NCBI GenBank assembly: GCA_030146405.1
Contig: JASLBS010000285.1
Coordinates: 1 to 15,161 of the forward strand
DNA from: Arthrobacter sp.
GTDB lineage: Bacteria > Actinomycetota > Actinomycetes > Actinomycetales > Micrococcaceae
Length of the DNA: 15,161 nucleotides
Direction of reading: 5' to 3'
This document shows, one piece after another, positions 13,855-15,161 of this stretch; the stretch's first letter is position 1; every line of letters starts with the position of its first letter. The notes under the pieces are model-generated. The model was given only the letters and a program-made list of their open reading frames with translations. It made no database searches and was not told where the DNA came from. A program made the position numbers and the translations under genes.

Positions 13855-13860
13855 AGGGTA
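13855..13860 (-). promoter_or_regulatory. Predicted promoter of lipB-lipA (leaderless)
   Basis: TACCCT on the minus strand is followed by six bases and the lipB ATG. An ATGACA at 13880-13885 (minus strand) resembles a -35 with 19-bp spacing. There is no ribosome-binding site between the -10 box and the start. Confidence 0.5.
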
Positions 13861-13902
13861 GTCCGGGCCTCCGACGCATTGTCATCGCTGCTTCCCTGGT
13901 CG

Positions 13903-14298
13903 TCAGCTGGACACAGGGGTTCTCGGTGGTAGGTCCGGTCCCGGTATCTCGACACTCGCACCGAGCCTCACGAGCCGCCAGCCACCCGAACTCCGCCGCA
14001 CTTCGAAGTGCAACAGGGGCGAGACGGGACTGGTCTGCGCCGTGAATCTCCAGAAGTCGACCGACTGAGCCCGGTTGGAGGGCCCGGGATCCCGCACCGA
14101 CGTGCGGACGGGAAGGGCGTGCCAGGTGGACCAGTGCCGGCTCGAACCCACGACGCGCCACAGCGAGCCTCGCCAGAAGAGGGAAAGGGGCTTCGGGGGC
14201 CCGCACCGGAGATCGAGGACGAGTTCGACGGCCTCGTCGCAAGGACGCCACGCGCCGGTCCCTCCGGTGCTTGGCGGAGGGGCGGTGGACATCGCCAT
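13903..14298 (-). CDS. DUF6504-like protein under predicted SOS control
   Basis: 131 residues, no signal peptide or membrane segment. The conserved core resembles DUF6504 proteins of actinobacteria: VELVLDLRCGPPKPLSLFWRG (residues 24-44), WRVVGSSRHWSTW (47-59), VDFWRFTAQ (80-88), then HFEVRRSSGGWRLVRL (97-112). It is rich in tryptophan and likely a small beta-rich fold. DUF6504 genes are often found beside or fused to DNA polymerase Y/ImuB or DnaE2 genes, but none is in this window. A perfect LexA-type palindrome lies 35 bp upstream, over the expected promoter. The start is ATG 14298 with AGGAAGG upstream; ATG 14292 is an alternative. The protein's role is unknown; a DNA-damage function is inferred from family context and the SOS box. 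The next gene downstream on the strand is lipB, 54 bp away. Confidence 0.75.
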   Translation of the reverse strand: MAMSTAPPPSTGGTGAWRPCDEAVELVLDLRCGPPKPLSLFWRGSLWRVVGSSRHWSTWHALPVRTSVRDPGPSNRAQSVDFWRFTAQTSPVSPLLHFEVRRSSGGWRLVRLGASVEIPGPDLPPRTPVSS

Positions 14299-14333
14299 GA
14301 GTACGTTCCCTTCCTCGGTCCGAAGCTTAAAAT

Positions 14334-14349
14334 TAGAACATTTGTTCTA
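14334..14349. promoter_or_regulatory. SOS box (LexA operator)
   Basis: TAGAACATTTGTTCTA is a perfect palindrome with six-base arms and a four-base spacer. It contains the GAAC-N4-GTTC core of the Gram-positive/actinobacterial LexA consensus (CGAAC-N4-GTTCG, with the outer base variable). It lies in a short AT-rich patch unusual for this window. On the minus strand a TAATTT or TAAGCT -10 candidate follows immediately, so bound LexA would block the promoter of the DUF6504-like gene. The plus-strand kinase gene starts 77 bp to the other side and may also be affected. Confidence 0.75.
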
Positions 14350-14425
14350 GGCGAGCAAGAGGAGACTGGGTCGCGTCCCTGTGGATAACGGCCGGATCGC
14401 ATGCGGGATGCCCTAGAAAGGACGT

Positions 14426-15161
14426 ATGAGCGACGACTCCACACCGGACTCCGGCCCGAGTTTCGGCCAACGCCTGCACTCCCGTACGGGAAGGGCATCG
14501 ACCGCGGCCCCGTCCGAGGGCGAGCATCCTCCGGAGGTGCCCGGTCTCCAGGTGGGCCGACTGCTCGGCTGCGGAGGCTCATCGAGTGCGTGGCTCGTCA
14601 CCGACGACGACGGCCGACGCTATGCACTCAAGGTGGCAGGGCCACCGTCCAGCGGATCACGGCTCCCGGCGCCCTCGACCGTGCCGATGACGACACCAGG
14701 TAGCCGCGGACGACGGGCTGCCCGGCAGGAGGAGGCAGAGACCGTCCACACCCCGCCGGGCCCCGACCCGTCGGACGAGGGTGGTGGCCCAGGATACGAG
14801 AGCACGTCCCCCGGGACCGACATCACGAACGAGGACCTCGAACGGGAGCTTAGGCTGCTGAAGCGCTTCCATCATGAGCACCTGCTCCGTGTGCACCGTC
14901 TGGTCGGGACGAGCCAGGGGCCGGGCTTGCTCGCCGAGCTCGCGCCGGGCGGGTCCCTCCTGGCGCTCATCACCAGCCGTGGCCCGCTCCCCATCCCGGA
15001 GGTGGTGACTGCGCTGGCTCCCATCGCCCAGGTACTCTCGTACCTCCACGACGCCGGAGCGGTTCACGGTGACGTCACCCCCGGGAACATCCTGTTCACG
15101 AGCGAGGGGAAACCGCTGCTCGGGGATCTCGGCTCCGGCCGTCTCCTCGGTACGCCGGCAG
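14426..15161 (+). CDS. Serine/threonine protein kinase-like protein, 5' part
   Basis: 245 codons from ATG 14426, open to the window edge. After a 38-residue polar leader the kinase N-lobe begins: glycine loop GRLLGCGGSSSAWLV (44-58) and ATP lysine YALKV (Lys69). Residues ~71-134 are a Pro/Gly/Arg-rich insertion of about 60 residues between beta-3 and helix C. Helix C follows (EDLERELRLLKRFHHEHLL, Glu141), then the hinge region LLAELAPGGSLLALI. The catalytic loop is VHGDVTPGNILF, with catalytic Asp216 and Asn221; the DFG position reads GDLGSG with Asp234. HRD is HGD, so it is a non-RD kinase, yet lysine, glutamate and both aspartates are present and activity is plausible. AAAGGA precedes the start, and TAGAAA lies six bases upstream. 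The C-lobe end and any membrane or sensor domain lie outside. Substrates are unknown. Confidence 0.85.
   Translation, partial: MSDDSTPDSGPSFGQRLHSRTGRASTAAPSEGEHPPEVPGLQVGRLLGCGGSSSAWLVTDDDGRRYALKVAGPPSSGSRLPAPSTVPMTTPGSRGRRAARQEEAETVHTPPGPDPSDEGGGPGYESTSPGTDITNEDLERELRLLKRFHHEHLLRVHRLVGTSQGPGLLAELAPGGSLLALITSRGPLPIPEVVTALAPIAQVLSYLHDAGAVHGDVTPGNILFTSEGKPLLGDLGSGRLLGTPA

Overview
The window is high-GC chromosomal DNA from an actinobacterium, most likely Arthrobacter or a close relative in the Micrococcaceae. This is inferred from high GC, strongly GC-biased third codon positions, and recognisable protein types: a MapB-type methionine aminopeptidase, the glnA2-glnE pair, a DUF4191 protein beside lipA, and an RDD protein beside glnA1. 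Most of it is conserved housekeeping sequence. No mobile element, CRISPR array, rRNA or complete tRNA was seen.

Layout. (1) 1-2272: the start of a ROK/polyphosphate glucokinase gene (-), map (-), a 55-residue SPOR-like small protein (+) and panB (-). (2) 2273-7057: a 391-bp leader, glnA2 (+) and glnE (+). (3) 7058-8995: an apparently decaying islet holding an intact lipoprotein gene (-), a twice-frameshifted helix-turn-helix gene that once overlapped the lipoprotein start, a membrane-protein gene lacking its N-terminal part, and a doubtful small ORF. (4) 8996-11298: glnA1 (-), flanked by a strong terminator and a GlnR-type operator, then a divergent RDD membrane protein gene (+). (5) 11313-13848: DUF4191 (-), lipA (-) and lipB (-), with lipB and lipA overlapping by four bases. 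(6) 13903-15161: a DUF6504-like gene (-) under a perfect SOS-box palindrome, and divergently the 5' part of a serine/threonine kinase-like gene (+) that runs off the window.

How the genes relate. The centre is a nitrogen-assimilation locus. GlnA1 is the classical glutamine synthetase and carries the adenylylation motif. GlnE is the bifunctional enzyme that adds and removes AMP on that tyrosine. GlnA2 is a glutamine-synthetase-like paralogue without the canonical adenylylation motif. An array of five pentamers at 11-bp spacing upstream of glnA1 matches the published GlnR box, so transcriptional and post-translational nitrogen control would meet here. lipB and lipA supply protein-bound lipoate, panB leads to pantothenate and CoA, and map trims N-terminal methionine.

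Several genes (panB, glnE, RDD, lipB, and nearly map) have a TANNNT -10 hexamer six or seven bases before the start codon, the arrangement expected for leaderless transcripts. I did not find a clearly novel multi-gene system. The most interesting items are the GlnR array, the SOS-box-controlled DUF6504 gene without a nearby mutasome gene, the kinase with an unusual N-lobe insertion, and the decayed HTH-lipoprotein pair.
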